DNA of 64,000 bases from an uncultured Myxococcales bacterium (GTDB lineage: Bacteria > Myxococcota_A > UBA9042). Shown here piece by piece: positions 17,246-26,670 of this stretch (the stretch's first letter is position 1; each line of letters starts with the position of its first letter). Below the pieces are notes generated by a model. The model saw only the letters and a list, made by a program, of their open reading frames with translations. It was not told the origin of the DNA and made no database searches. A program made the position numbers and the translations under genes. The stretch lies in assembly GCA_903929795.1 (NCBI GenBank), contig CAIYWC010000137.1, forward strand, positions 1 to 64,000, in the 5' to 3' direction.

Positions 17246-19369
17246 ATGAGTCGCGTACTTGCAGGGATTTCTTTGACCTTTTTTCGCCGCTCCCAGGCGC
17301 TCGCGTTGGCCGGGCTGGTCGCCGGCACCCTGATCGGCTGCGGCAACAGCGCCGGCGGCGGCGGCAATGACACGATCGACCTCGACAGCGTCGACTTGAG
17401 CGACATCAACCTGGACGGCGTGGACGTGGACCAGGACGTGCTCAGCCACCTGGACCTGAAGACCAGCGACACGATCGGCGCGGACGGCAGCGACGCCAAG
17501 GACAGCGGCGAAGGCACCGACGCCGCGGTCGGAACAGACGCCGCGGTCGGAACAGACGCCGCGGTCGGAACAGACGCCAGCCCCGGCACGGACGCGACGG
17601 GCGACGCGGACAGCAGCGACGGCAATTCGGACGTCGCTTCGGGTTGCCCGAACGACGCCGCTTGCGACGACAAGAACGTCTGCACCGACGACAAATGCGG
17701 CACCGATGGCGCGTGCAGCCACACGCCCAACGCGGTCAGCTGCGACGACGGCGTGACCTGCACGACCGACACCTGCGCTGGCGGTACTTGCGTGGGCATC
17801 GCCAACGACGCTTCGTGCACTGACGCCAACGGCTGCACCGCGGACATCTGCGACCTCGCGCTCGGCTGCACGCACACCGCGTTGGACGGCTCCGGCTGCG
17901 ACGACGGCAATCCGTGCACGCTGGGCGAGGCGTGCTCGGCGGGCTTGTGCGGCGGTGGCATCCAAGACGCGTGCGACGACGGCAACGACTGTACGGCGGA
18001 TTCCTGCGCATTACCAGGAGGTTGCACGCACACGTTGCTTGACGCGGCCAGCTTGGACGTCGCTATTGCGTGCAGCGACAATGACCCTTGCACCAGCGGC
18101 GACGCGTGCCACCAGGGCTTGTGCGTCGGCACGGCGATCGACTGCTCCGACGCCAACACGTGCACCGACGACGCGTGTACCGGCGGCGAATGCGCGCACA
18201 CGCCCAACAGCGTCCCCTGCAACGACGGCCTCGCGTGCAGCGCCAACGACACGTGCGCGGGCGGTAGCTGCGCCGGCACCTTGATCAACAGCCTGTGCGA
18301 CGACCAAAACCCGTGCACCAGCGACTGGTGCAGCACCGACGGCGGCTGCAACCACGCGCCGACGGACGGCAGCTGCAGCGACGGAGACCCGTGCACGATC
18401 GACAAATGCGCCGGCTTCACCTGCGTCAGCACGCCGAAAGTCTGCAACGACGCAAACGACTGCACCGGCGACAATTGCGACCCCGGAAACGGCGAATGCG
18501 CGTTCACGCCCATCGTCGGCGGCGCGTGCTTGTTGGGCGACGCCTGCGTGGCGAGCGCGGGCTGCGTGGAGGGAAAGTGCGCGGCGCTGGCGCAAATCAC
18601 CTGCGATGACAAGAACTTGTGCACGGACGATAGCTGCGATTCCAAGCTCGGCTGCGTCTTCTTGCCCAACGCCGTGACGTGCGACGACGGCGATTTGTGC
18701 ACAGAAAACGACCACTGCGGCGCGACGACCTGCGCGGGCTCGGAGAAGGCGTGCCCAGCGAGCCCGGACGACTTGACCTGCAGCATCGGCTTTTGCGATG
18801 GCTTGACCGGGGCGTGCACCGTCCAATACGCCGCATGGTTCGAGGACTTTTCGCGCAAGGGCAAGGGCTGGAAATTCGAGGGCGAGTGGCAGATCGGCCT
18901 GGCGATGGCGTCCACGCCGGTCGGCGATCACTACGGCGACCCCGGCGTCGACGCGGACGGCAACGCGAGCGGCTACCTCGTGGGCACGGTCATCGGCGGC
19001 AACATCGACAACACGCCGCATGATTGGTTCTACCTGACGAGCCCGGCGGTGGACCTGTCCGCGCTGGCGACGGTGACGGCGATCCTCGACATTGAAGGCG
19101 CAGGCGAGCTTTTTGGCACCCAGGCGCAGCAGGCGAAAGTGGAATTCACCGCGGATGGCCAGACCTGGACCAACGTGGAGACCATCGGCGACGTGGATCA
19201 AACCTGGCAGGTGCTGAGTGGCTACATCACGATCACGCCGGAATTCTGCACGGCAAAATTCCAATTTCGCATTGGATACCGGGTCGTTACGTTGGTCGAC
19301 TACGTGGCGCCCATCGTCGCTGGCCTGAGCGTCGACAACATCGCCATCAACCGCGGCGACTGCTGGTAG
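17246..19369 (+). CDS. Cys-rich repeat lipoprotein with C-terminal beta-sandwich-like domain
   Basis: About 707 residues. A signal peptide with lipobox LIGC leads to an Asp-rich linker that includes a short GTDAAV tandem repeat. A Cys-rich array follows (CDDKNVCTDDKCGTDGACSH type, about 8 cysteines per 46-50 residues). The last 190 residues are Cys-poor: WFEDFSRKGKGW, FEGEWQIG and YLVGTVIGGNI lead into alternating strands ending SVDNIAINRGDCW. The same C-terminal plan recurs in two other proteins here, so it is a family trait. It is likely a surface protein held by lipid and stiffened by disulfides. AGGAG precedes the ATG at 17246. Confidence 0.8.
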   Translation: MSRVLAGISLTFFRRSQALALAGLVAGTLIGCGNSAGGGGNDTIDLDSVDLSDINLDGVDVDQDVLSHLDLKTSDTIGADGSDAKDSGEGTDAAVGTDAAVGTDAAVGTDASPGTDATGDADSSDGNSDVASGCPNDAACDDKNVCTDDKCGTDGACSHTPNAVSCDDGVTCTTDTCAGGTCVGIANDASCTDANGCTADICDLALGCTHTALDGSGCDDGNPCTLGEACSAGLCGGGIQDACDDGNDCTADSCALPGGCTHTLLDAASLDVAIACSDNDPCTSGDACHQGLCVGTAIDCSDANTCTDDACTGGECAHTPNSVPCNDGLACSANDTCAGGSCAGTLINSLCDDQNPCTSDWCSTDGGCNHAPTDGSCSDGDPCTIDKCAGFTCVSTPKVCNDANDCTGDNCDPGNGECAFTPIVGGACLLGDACVASAGCVEGKCAALAQITCDDKNLCTDDSCDSKLGCVFLPNAVTCDDGDLCTENDHCGATTCAGSEKACPASPDDLTCSIGFCDGLTGACTVQYAAWFEDFSRKGKGWKFEGEWQIGLAMASTPVGDHYGDPGVDADGNASGYLVGTVIGGNIDNTPHDWFYLTSPAVDLSALATVTAILDIEGAGELFGTQAQQAKVEFTADGQTWTNVETIGDVDQTWQVLSGYITITPEFCTAKFQFRIGYRVVTLVDYVAPIVAGLSVDNIAINRGDCW
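17519..17579 (+). repeat. 18-bp in-frame minisatellite
   Basis: About three and a third tandem copies of an 18-base unit (GGAACAGACGCCGCGGTC) encode repeated GTDAAV in the linker of the Cys-rich lipoprotein. Unit copies are almost identical, so the array is probably young and may vary in copy number between strains, changing linker length without breaking the frame. Confidence 0.8.
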
Positions 19370-19621
19370 CGCGGCACCCGGGCGGCGCGCGCGGGGGTAT
19401 CGACTTTTTTACCTTCTCTGCGGTACCGTGTCAGTATGTCCAGAAGTTCCGTGGATCCGCAGCTGCGGTCCGTGGAAGTTCTGCTTCGCCGGTCCCCGCC
19501 GCATCCGGATGTTCCGGGCAACGGTGTGCGGCTCGGCTCCCGATGGCAAGTCGCCGGACGGAACCAGGTTGTTGCCGGCGATCGCCCCAGTCGATTCGCC
19601 AATGTAATTCAGGAGTTCAGC

Positions 19622-19894
19622 ATGAAGAAGATGATGTCGCTCGCGGTTGTCCTTGGTCTCGCGATTGCCGCGCCCGCCATGGCGCAGGCTCCGGCCGCTC
19701 CGGCCGCTGAGAAGCCGGCTGAGGCCAAGGCCGAGAAGAAGGCCGAAGAGAAGAAGGAAAAGGCCGAGAAGAAGGAAGAGAAGAAGGAAGAGAAGAAGGC
19801 CGAAGAGAAGAAGGAAAAGGCCGAGAAGAAAGAGAAGGCCCACGAGAAGAAAGAAGAAAAGAAAGAAAAGGCCCACGAGAAGAAAGAGAAGTAG
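19622..19894 (+). CDS. Small exported Lys/Glu-rich protein
   Basis: A 90-residue protein with a clear Sec signal peptide (MKKMMSLAVVLGLAIAAPAMA-QA). The mature part is almost only Lys, Glu and Ala with two His-containing KAHEKKEEK units. It should form a long single alpha helix or a highly charged flexible chain in the periplasm or outside the cell. Such composition is seen in histone-like and cell-wall spacer proteins, but I would not assign either. TCAGGAG lies upstream of the ATG, and a strong terminator follows, so it is probably a single-gene unit that is well expressed. Confidence 0.75.
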   Translation: MKKMMSLAVVLGLAIAAPAMAQAPAAPAAEKPAEAKAEKKAEEKKEKAEKKEEKKEEKKAEEKKEKAEKKEKAHEKKEEKKEKAHEKKEK

Positions 19895-19924
19895 ATCGCC
19901 CAAGCGGTTTGGACTCAGCTGGAG

Positions 19925-19962
19925 CGGCGTCGGGAGCAATCCCGGCGCCGTTCGGCGTTTTT
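19925..19962 (+). terminator. Rho-independent terminator
   Basis: An 11-bp stem (left arm CGGCGTCGGGA, right arm TCCCGGCGCCG, one T-G pair) closed by a GCAA tetraloop and followed shortly by GTTTTT. It begins 30 bases after the stop of the Lys/Glu-rich gene. Confidence 0.8.
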
Positions 19963-20144
19963 GGCGCGCCGGATTCCCCGCTTGCGCAGCGTCACTGGGG
20001 TCGCTAGTCTGTGACACTTTGTGTCGCGCGGTCAGCGACCTCGCGCGCTCCCGTTGCCGCACGTTCGCGGGCGCCCGGGCGTCGCGCGTGGCAGTTCGGG
20101 GCTGGCACTGCGGGAGCGGCGTCAGCGGGAAAGGGGAGTGAGAC

Positions 20145-23100
20145 ATGCGAATTTGTGGCGAAATGGCACCCGCTGGGTGTCGTCGTTCCGGTCGGGTCAC
20201 GGTTGGCCGCCGCTGGCTGGCGCTGGTTGGCCTCCTCGCTGCCTGCGGGTCCGCGGCTGGCGGCTCCGGCAGCGGGTCGGGTGACACGGAGACCGACGCG
20301 GACAGCCAGGTCGCCGACGCGAACAGCGATTCCGCGGCTGGCGCCGATTCCGATGTCGCGACACAGGATTCGCTGGGTCAGGATGTTGTCGATGTCGCCG
20401 ATGTCCCGGCTGCCGACGTCACGCCGACCGAGGACGTCAATCCCGCCGACGTGAAGGACGCCAAGGACACGGCCGATGTGGCAAAAGACGTGCCAGCGCC
20501 GGATGTGCCTGATATTCTTGTGGAAATCGACTCGGGATGCGCCGCGCCGGAGGATTGCCCATCGAGCGGCGACCCGTGCAACGTCAACCAGTGCGTCAAC
20601 GGCACGTGCGTGCTCACCCCCGAGAGCGACGTCGCGTGCGACGATGGCAACGCGTGCACGATTGGCGACAGCTGCACCAACGGCAAGTGCACGCCTGCGG
20701 ACTCGCTGAACTGCGACGACAGCAACCCGTGCACCAAGGATTCCTGTGACTTGAGCGCCGGATGCGTCAACGTCAACGCCGACGGCTTGCCGTGCAGCGA
20801 CGGCAAGAAATGCACGACCGAGGACCTCTGCGCCGCGGGCGCCTGCAAGGGCTCCGCGCCCGATTGCGACGACGGCAACCCGTGCACCGACGATTCCTGC
20901 AGCGACGCGGCGGGCTGCGCGCACGCCAACAACGCGGCGCCCTGCGACGATGGCAACCCGTGCACAGACGGCGACGGGTGCAGCACCGGCAAGTGCCTCG
21001 GCGGCTCCACCGTGAACTGCGACGACGCGAACGCGTGCACCAAGGACAGCTGCGACCTGATCAACGGCTGCACGCACGCGACCGCGTCCGGCTTTTGCGA
21101 TGACGGCGACGCGTGCACCGCCGGCGACACGTGCGTCGTGGGCACCTGCGTCGGCGCCAAGGTCGATTGCAACGACGGCAATCCATGCACGGACGACTCA
21201 TGCGTCTCCAAAGGCAAGGGCGCGGGCTGCCAGCACATCAGTTCCACCGCGCCGTGCAGCGATAACAACCCGTGCACTGCGGGCGACTCCTGCGCCGCGG
21301 GCGTGTGCCAACCGGGCAGCCAGCCGGGCTGCGACGACGGCAACGACTGCACCGTGGACAGCTGCGACCCGACGTCCGGCTGCCAGCACACGAACATCGC
21401 CGGTGCCTGCGACGACGGCAACGCGTGCACCAGCGACGACGCCTGCAGCGCCGGGAAATGCCTGGCCGGCAAGGCGGTCAACTGCGACGACCAAAATGGC
21501 TGCACCATCGACACCTGCGACCTGCAAACCGGCTGCGTGCACAGCAACGCCGACGGCGCCCCGTGCGACGACGGCCAGACCTGCAGCGTCCAGGACGCGT
21601 GCCTGCACGCCAAATGCCAGGGCGTGGCGCCGCAATGCGCGGACGGCAACCCGTGCACCGACGACACGTGCTCGGACGCAAGCGGCGGCTGTGTCCACCT
21701 CGCCAACGCGGCGACCTGCACGGACGGCAACGCGTGCACGGAAGGCGATGGCTGCGCGAACGGCGCGTGCGTCGGCGGCACCGTCAAGAGCTGTGACGAC
21801 GGATTGGTGTGCACCGCGGACAGCTGCGCCATCGCCACCGGCTGTGTGTCCACGGCCCTGACCGGCGCGTGCAGCGACGGCGACGCGTGCACCGCGAGCG
21901 ACACCTGCGTGGGCACTGCGTGCGTGGGCACCGCGATTGGCTGCGACGATGGCAACCCGTGCACCGCCGACAGCTGCGACAAGGCGAAGGGCTGTATCCA
22001 CGCGCCGACCAGCGGTTCGTGCGCCGACGGCAACGCGTGCACGGCGAACGACCAATGCGCGGTCGGACTGTGCGCCGCCGGCACGCCGGTCAACTGCGAC
22101 GACGCCAACGTGTGCACGCTGGACAAGTGCGACAAGCTCCTGGGCTGCACGCACACCGCGCAAGCCGGCCCGTGCGACGACGGCAACGCATGTACAACCG
22201 GCGACGCGTGCGCGGCGGGCAAATGCGCCCCTGGCGCGCCGATCAGCTGCGACGATGGCAACGTGTGCAACAAGGATTCCTGTGATGTAACGAGCGGTTG
22301 CAAGCACGTGGACAACGACGGCGTCGCCTGCGACGACGGCCAAAAGTGCAGCGTCCAGGACACCTGCCTCCACAGCGCGTGCGTCGGCATCGCGCCCAAC
22401 TGCGACGACAGCAACGTGTGCACGGACGACAGCTGCGCGGACGCCAGCGGCTGCGTGCATTTGCCCAACGCCGTGACCTGCGACGACGGCAACGCGTGCA
22501 CGACCGGCGACACCTGCGCCGCCGGTAAATGCGCCGCCAAGGGCGCCCGGAACTGCGACGACGCCAACCCGTGCACCACCGACAGCTGCGCGCCTGCGAG
22601 CGGGTGCGCGCACGCGGCGCTCGACGGCACCAGTTGCTCGGACGGCAACGCCTGCACCGCCGCGGACACCTGCGTCGACGGCACCTGCACCGGCGTGTTG
22701 ATCGCCTGCGACGACGGCAATCCCTGCACGGCAGATGGCTGCAACATTGCCGGCGGTTGCACGCACACGCCGCAAGTCAGCGCCTGCGACGACGGCAACG
22801 TGTGCACGCAAAATGACACATGTTCAAACGGCATTTGCGTCAAGGGCGTCGCCCTGGTGTGCGCTGACAACAACCCGTGCACCGACGATTCCTGCGACGT
22901 CCACAAGGGCTGCCTCACGCTGGCGAATTCCGCGACTTGCACCGACGGCAACGCCTGCACGACCGGCGACGGCTGCGCCAACGGCGCGTGCCAGACCACC
23001 GGCGTCTTGAGCTGCGACGACAATCAGCCCTGCACGATCGACTCCTGCGACCCGAGCACCGGCTGCACGCATCAAGACAGCGACGGCCTTGCCTGCAACG

Positions 23101-26100
23101 ACGGCCAGGCGTGCAGCACCAACGACGCCTGCCTGCACGGCATCTGCCAGGGCACCGCGTCCAGCTGCGACGACGCCAATCCATGCACGGACGACAGCTG
23201 CGCGGACGGCTCCGGCTGCGTGCACTTGCCCAACGCCGTGACCTGCAGCGACGGCAATGCCTGCACCACCGGCGACGCGTGCAGCGGCGGCAAGTGCGCG
23301 CCAGGCGCGGGCGTGAACTGCGACGACAACCAGATCTGCACCAGCGATTTCTGCGATCCGGCCAACGGCTGCAAGCACACGAACGTCTCGGGCCAGTGCA
23401 ATGACGGCGACCCGTGCACGTCGGGCGACACCTGCGCCGGCGGCGTCTGCGCTGGCACGGGCACGACCAACTGCAGCGACGGCATTGCGTGCACCGCGGA
23501 TTCCTGCACCGCCAGCGGCTGCCTGCACACCGTCCTCGTTGGCGCGTGCGACGACCTGAACGCGTGCACGGTCGGCGACGTGTGCACCGTCAATGGCTGC
23601 CTCGGCACCGCGAAAGTCTGCAACGACGGCAACTCCTGTACCGCCGACAGCTGCGACGCCGCCACCGGCTGCACGGCGACCGCCGCGGGCGACGGCACGG
23701 CGTGCAGTGACGGCTCCGCGTGCACATCCGGCGACGCGTGCGCCAACGGCACCTGCATCGGCTTCACGGGCAGCTGCGACGACGGCAACGCGTGCACCGC
23801 CGATTCGTGCAGCGCCGCGACCGGCTGCGTCCACAGCGCGATCGTCAGCGGCAGCGCCTGCGACGACGGCAACCCGTGCACCGCGGGCGAAACGTGCATC
23901 GGCATGAGCTGCAAAGGCACGACGACGAACTGCGACGACGGTAAGTTCTGCACCGCGGACACGTGCGATCCCACCACCGGCTGCATTCACACCGCAGTCA
24001 GCGCCGGCACCGCCTGCAACGACGGCAACCCGTGCACCGCCGTGGACACGTGCAGCGGCACCAGCTGCATCGGCACCGGCAGCCCCGCTTGCAGCGACAA
24101 CAACCCGTGCACCGCCGACGGCTGCGACGCCGTGATCGGCTGCACACACGCGTCCGTCAGCGATGGCACGAGCTGCGACGACGCCAACCACTGCACAACG
24201 GGCGACACCTGCATCGCCGCGTCCTGCAAAGGCACGGCGGTCGTGTGCAGCGACGCCAACCCCTGCACGGTCGACGCGTGCGATCCGACCGACGGCTGCA
24301 CGTTTACGGCTGGCAACAACGGCGCCGCGTGCGACGACGGCAACAAGTGCACCACCGGCGAGACCTGCGCATCGGGCGTGTGCGGCAACGGCGCGGTGAC
24401 CAACTGCAACGACGGCAACGACTGCACCGCGGATTCCTGCAGCCAGGCGGGCGGCTGCGCGCACGCAACCGTCGTCGACGGCAGCACGTGCAGCGACGGC
24501 AACGCGTGCACAGGCGGCGACACGTGTTTGGGCGGCGCCTGCAAGGGCGTGGGCGCCGGCTGCGACGACGGCAACGTCTGTACCGCGGACGCGTGCGCCC
24601 CGGCAACCGGCTGCACCTACACGCCGACCAACACCGGCAACGCCTGCGATGACGGCAACGCGTGCACGGTCGGCGAGACCTGCCAGGCGGGCTTGTGCAA
24701 CAACGGCGTGGTGAACAGCTGCGATGACGCCAACCCGTGCACCAGCGACGGCTGCGCGGCGGGTGCGTGTAGCCACACCGCGGTCTCAAGCGGCACCGCG
24801 TGCTCCGACGGCAATTTCTGCACCGCGTCCGACCAGTGCGCGACCGGCAGCTGCGCCGGCACGGCGGTCGTGTGCGACGACAAGAACGTGTGCACGAACG
24901 ACAGCTGCGACCCCAGCAAGGGCTGCGTTTTCACCAGCGCCAACGAGGGCTTGGCCTGCGTGGACAACAATTCGTGCACGACCAACGAATCCTGCACAGC
25001 CGGCGTCTGCAAAGCGTCCGGCAGCGTGGACTGCAGCGACGGCAACGCGTGCACGACAGACACGTGCGACCCGACGTTCGGCTGCCAGCATGCGCAACCG
25101 CAGGGGCTGTGCGAGGACCAGAACAGCTGCACCAACGACGCGTGCAGTCCCTCGCTCGGCTGCACGCACACACCCGTCCTCGATGGCGCGAGCTGCGTTG
25201 ACAATGACCAGTGCACCGTCAACGAGACCTGCAGCTTCGGCAACTGCATCGGTTCGCAGCGCATTTGCTCGGACGGCGAGCTGTGCACCACGGACACGTG
25301 CGAATCCACGACCGGCTGCCTCTTCACGCCCAACAGCTTCTCCTGCAACGACGGCGATGCCTGCACCGTGGGCGACGCGTGCCTGGGCGGCACTTGCCAG
25401 CCGGGCACGCCGCTCGATTGCAGCGACACGCTGGTCTGCACGGACGACAGCTGCTCGGCTGGCAACTGCCAGCACACGCTGAACGACGCCAACTGCAAGG
25501 ACGGCACGGTCTGCACCACCGACGTGTGCAGCCCGATCAGCGACTGCGTCAACACGCCCATTGACTGCTCCGACGGGCTGATCTGCACGCTGGACCAGTG
25601 CGATCGGCTCTCGGGCTGCAGCCATCCGCCCAACCAGTGCAACGACGGCGTGGCGTGCACCGCAGATTCCTGCGACGCGGTCCTCGGCTGTGTGAACGTC
25701 GCTTCCGACGCGCTGTGCAACGACGGCAACACCTGCACGATCGACGCGTGCACCGCCGCTTCGTGCACGCACCAAGGTGTTGCGGGCGTGTGCAACGACG
25801 GCAATCCATGCACCGTCGGGGACGCGTGCAACGCCGCCAACGGCACCTGCGTCGGCGCGGACCTCTGCAACGACGGCAACGCCTGCACGCTCGATAGCTG
25901 CAACGCGAGCGGCGTCTGCGTGCACGACAGCGCGGCGATGGAAGGCCAGAACTGCGACGACGGGACGTTGTGCACCAACGACGAGTACTGCACGGCGGGC
26001 AAGTGCGGCGGCGGCGGCACGGTCATCTGCGAGGACAGCGACGCGTGCTCCTACACCAATTGCAACCCGGACACCGGCTTGTGCGCGAGCACGCCGACGC

Positions 26101-26660
26101 CCGGTTATCTGGACTACGAAGATTTCGCCACCGGCATCCGCCACGGCTGGGACTTGCAGGGCCAATGGGCCGCGAGCACGGCGAAGGCGTCCTTGGGCGA
26201 GACGTACGGCTATCCCGATCCGTCGACCGACGGCAGCGGCACCAACAGCGGCTGGCTCGTCGGCACTGTGATCGGCGGCGATCTGGCGACGACCGCGACC
26301 AACGGCTACCGCTACGTCACCAGCCCGATGTACGACTTTGGCAAGATCACGACGCCTGTGTCGATGAACATCGCCATCTCGCTGGACGCTTTCCTGAACC
26401 TGGATGGCGCGTCGCAGACGATGCGCGCGGAGTACTCGCTGGACAGCGGTAACACCTGGCAAAAGTTCCTGGACTTGACCGACGTGAGCTGGTCCGGCTG
26501 GGCGTCGTTGAGCCTTGGCACGGTGACGCTCGCGCCCAGCTTGCAGCCACTGAACATCCGGATCGGCTATGACATCACGGCGTCCGGCGGCTCGCTGACA
26601 TCGGGCATCAGCATCGACAACGTGCGGATGACCTGCACGAATTGCGGCTGCGCGCTGTAA
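20145..26660 (+). CDS. Giant Cys-rich repeat lipoprotein (2171 aa)
   Basis: A lipoprotein signal (LVGLLAACGS) leads to an Asp/Ala/Val-rich linker to about residue 125. About 40 Cys-rich units follow, of the type CDDGNACTTGDTC then CDDxNPCTxDSCxxxxGC, each about 46-50 residues with about 8 cysteines. The last 190 residues repeat the plan seen in its relatives (YEDFATGIRHGW, GWLVGTVIGGDL, ISIDNVRMTC). The array would give a long disulfide-pinned rod with a globular tip, a plausible adhesin or surface fibre. Its high repeat content invites recombination. The ATG at 20145 is 10 bases before the outer-membrane barrel gene's partner end-point logic applies: the barrel gene starts 10 bases after this stop. 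Confidence 0.85.
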   Translation: MRICGEMAPAGCRRSGRVTVGRRWLALVGLLAACGSAAGGSGSGSGDTETDADSQVADANSDSAAGADSDVATQDSLGQDVVDVADVPAADVTPTEDVNPADVKDAKDTADVAKDVPAPDVPDILVEIDSGCAAPEDCPSSGDPCNVNQCVNGTCVLTPESDVACDDGNACTIGDSCTNGKCTPADSLNCDDSNPCTKDSCDLSAGCVNVNADGLPCSDGKKCTTEDLCAAGACKGSAPDCDDGNPCTDDSCSDAAGCAHANNAAPCDDGNPCTDGDGCSTGKCLGGSTVNCDDANACTKDSCDLINGCTHATASGFCDDGDACTAGDTCVVGTCVGAKVDCNDGNPCTDDSCVSKGKGAGCQHISSTAPCSDNNPCTAGDSCAAGVCQPGSQPGCDDGNDCTVDSCDPTSGCQHTNIAGACDDGNACTSDDACSAGKCLAGKAVNCDDQNGCTIDTCDLQTGCVHSNADGAPCDDGQTCSVQDACLHAKCQGVAPQCADGNPCTDDTCSDASGGCVHLANAATCTDGNACTEGDGCANGACVGGTVKSCDDGLVCTADSCAIATGCVSTALTGACSDGDACTASDTCVGTACVGTAIGCDDGNPCTADSCDKAKGCIHAPTSGSCADGNACTANDQCAVGLCAAGTPVNCDDANVCTLDKCDKLLGCTHTAQAGPCDDGNACTTGDACAAGKCAPGAPISCDDGNVCNKDSCDVTSGCKHVDNDGVACDDGQKCSVQDTCLHSACVGIAPNCDDSNVCTDDSCADASGCVHLPNAVTCDDGNACTTGDTCAAGKCAAKGARNCDDANPCTTDSCAPASGCAHAALDGTSCSDGNACTAADTCVDGTCTGVLIACDDGNPCTADGCNIAGGCTHTPQVSACDDGNVCTQNDTCSNGICVKGVALVCADNNPCTDDSCDVHKGCLTLANSATCTDGNACTTGDGCANGACQTTGVLSCDDNQPCTIDSCDPSTGCTHQDSDGLACNDGQACSTNDACLHGICQGTASSCDDANPCTDDSCADGSGCVHLPNAVTCSDGNACTTGDACSGGKCAPGAGVNCDDNQICTSDFCDPANGCKHTNVSGQCNDGDPCTSGDTCAGGVCAGTGTTNCSDGIACTADSCTASGCLHTVLVGACDDLNACTVGDVCTVNGCLGTAKVCNDGNSCTADSCDAATGCTATAAGDGTACSDGSACTSGDACANGTCIGFTGSCDDGNACTADSCSAATGCVHSAIVSGSACDDGNPCTAGETCIGMSCKGTTTNCDDGKFCTADTCDPTTGCIHTAVSAGTACNDGNPCTAVDTCSGTSCIGTGSPACSDNNPCTADGCDAVIGCTHASVSDGTSCDDANHCTTGDTCIAASCKGTAVVCSDANPCTVDACDPTDGCTFTAGNNGAACDDGNKCTTGETCASGVCGNGAVTNCNDGNDCTADSCSQAGGCAHATVVDGSTCSDGNACTGGDTCLGGACKGVGAGCDDGNVCTADACAPATGCTYTPTNTGNACDDGNACTVGETCQAGLCNNGVVNSCDDANPCTSDGCAAGACSHTAVSSGTACSDGNFCTASDQCATGSCAGTAVVCDDKNVCTNDSCDPSKGCVFTSANEGLACVDNNSCTTNESCTAGVCKASGSVDCSDGNACTTDTCDPTFGCQHAQPQGLCEDQNSCTNDACSPSLGCTHTPVLDGASCVDNDQCTVNETCSFGNCIGSQRICSDGELCTTDTCESTTGCLFTPNSFSCNDGDACTVGDACLGGTCQPGTPLDCSDTLVCTDDSCSAGNCQHTLNDANCKDGTVCTTDVCSPISDCVNTPIDCSDGLICTLDQCDRLSGCSHPPNQCNDGVACTADSCDAVLGCVNVASDALCNDGNTCTIDACTAASCTHQGVAGVCNDGNPCTVGDACNAANGTCVGADLCNDGNACTLDSCNASGVCVHDSAAMEGQNCDDGTLCTNDEYCTAGKCGGGGTVICEDSDACSYTNCNPDTGLCASTPTPGYLDYEDFATGIRHGWDLQGQWAASTAKASLGETYGYPDPSTDGSGTNSGWLVGTVIGGDLATTATNGYRYVTSPMYDFGKITTPVSMNIAISLDAFLNLDGASQTMRAEYSLDSGNTWQKFLDLTDVSWSGWASLSLGTVTLAPSLQPLNIRIGYDITASGGSLTSGISIDNVRMTCTNCGCAL

Positions 26661-26670
26661 CTGAGGTCCG

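Noticed and set aside
20378..23023. An 881-codon open frame on the minus strand
   Set aside because: It is the shadow of the giant Cys-rich gene: repeats there give stop-free antisense frames rich in Ser, His, Gln and Pro with no domain.
22824..24776. A 650-codon minus-strand frame
   Set aside because: Ala/Arg/Val-only composition caused by the antisense of GC-rich repeats; no start context or domain.
20500..26100. Possible CRISPR or direct-repeat array
   Set aside because: The periodicity comes from repeated protein units; repeats diverge and there are no fixed-length unique spacers.
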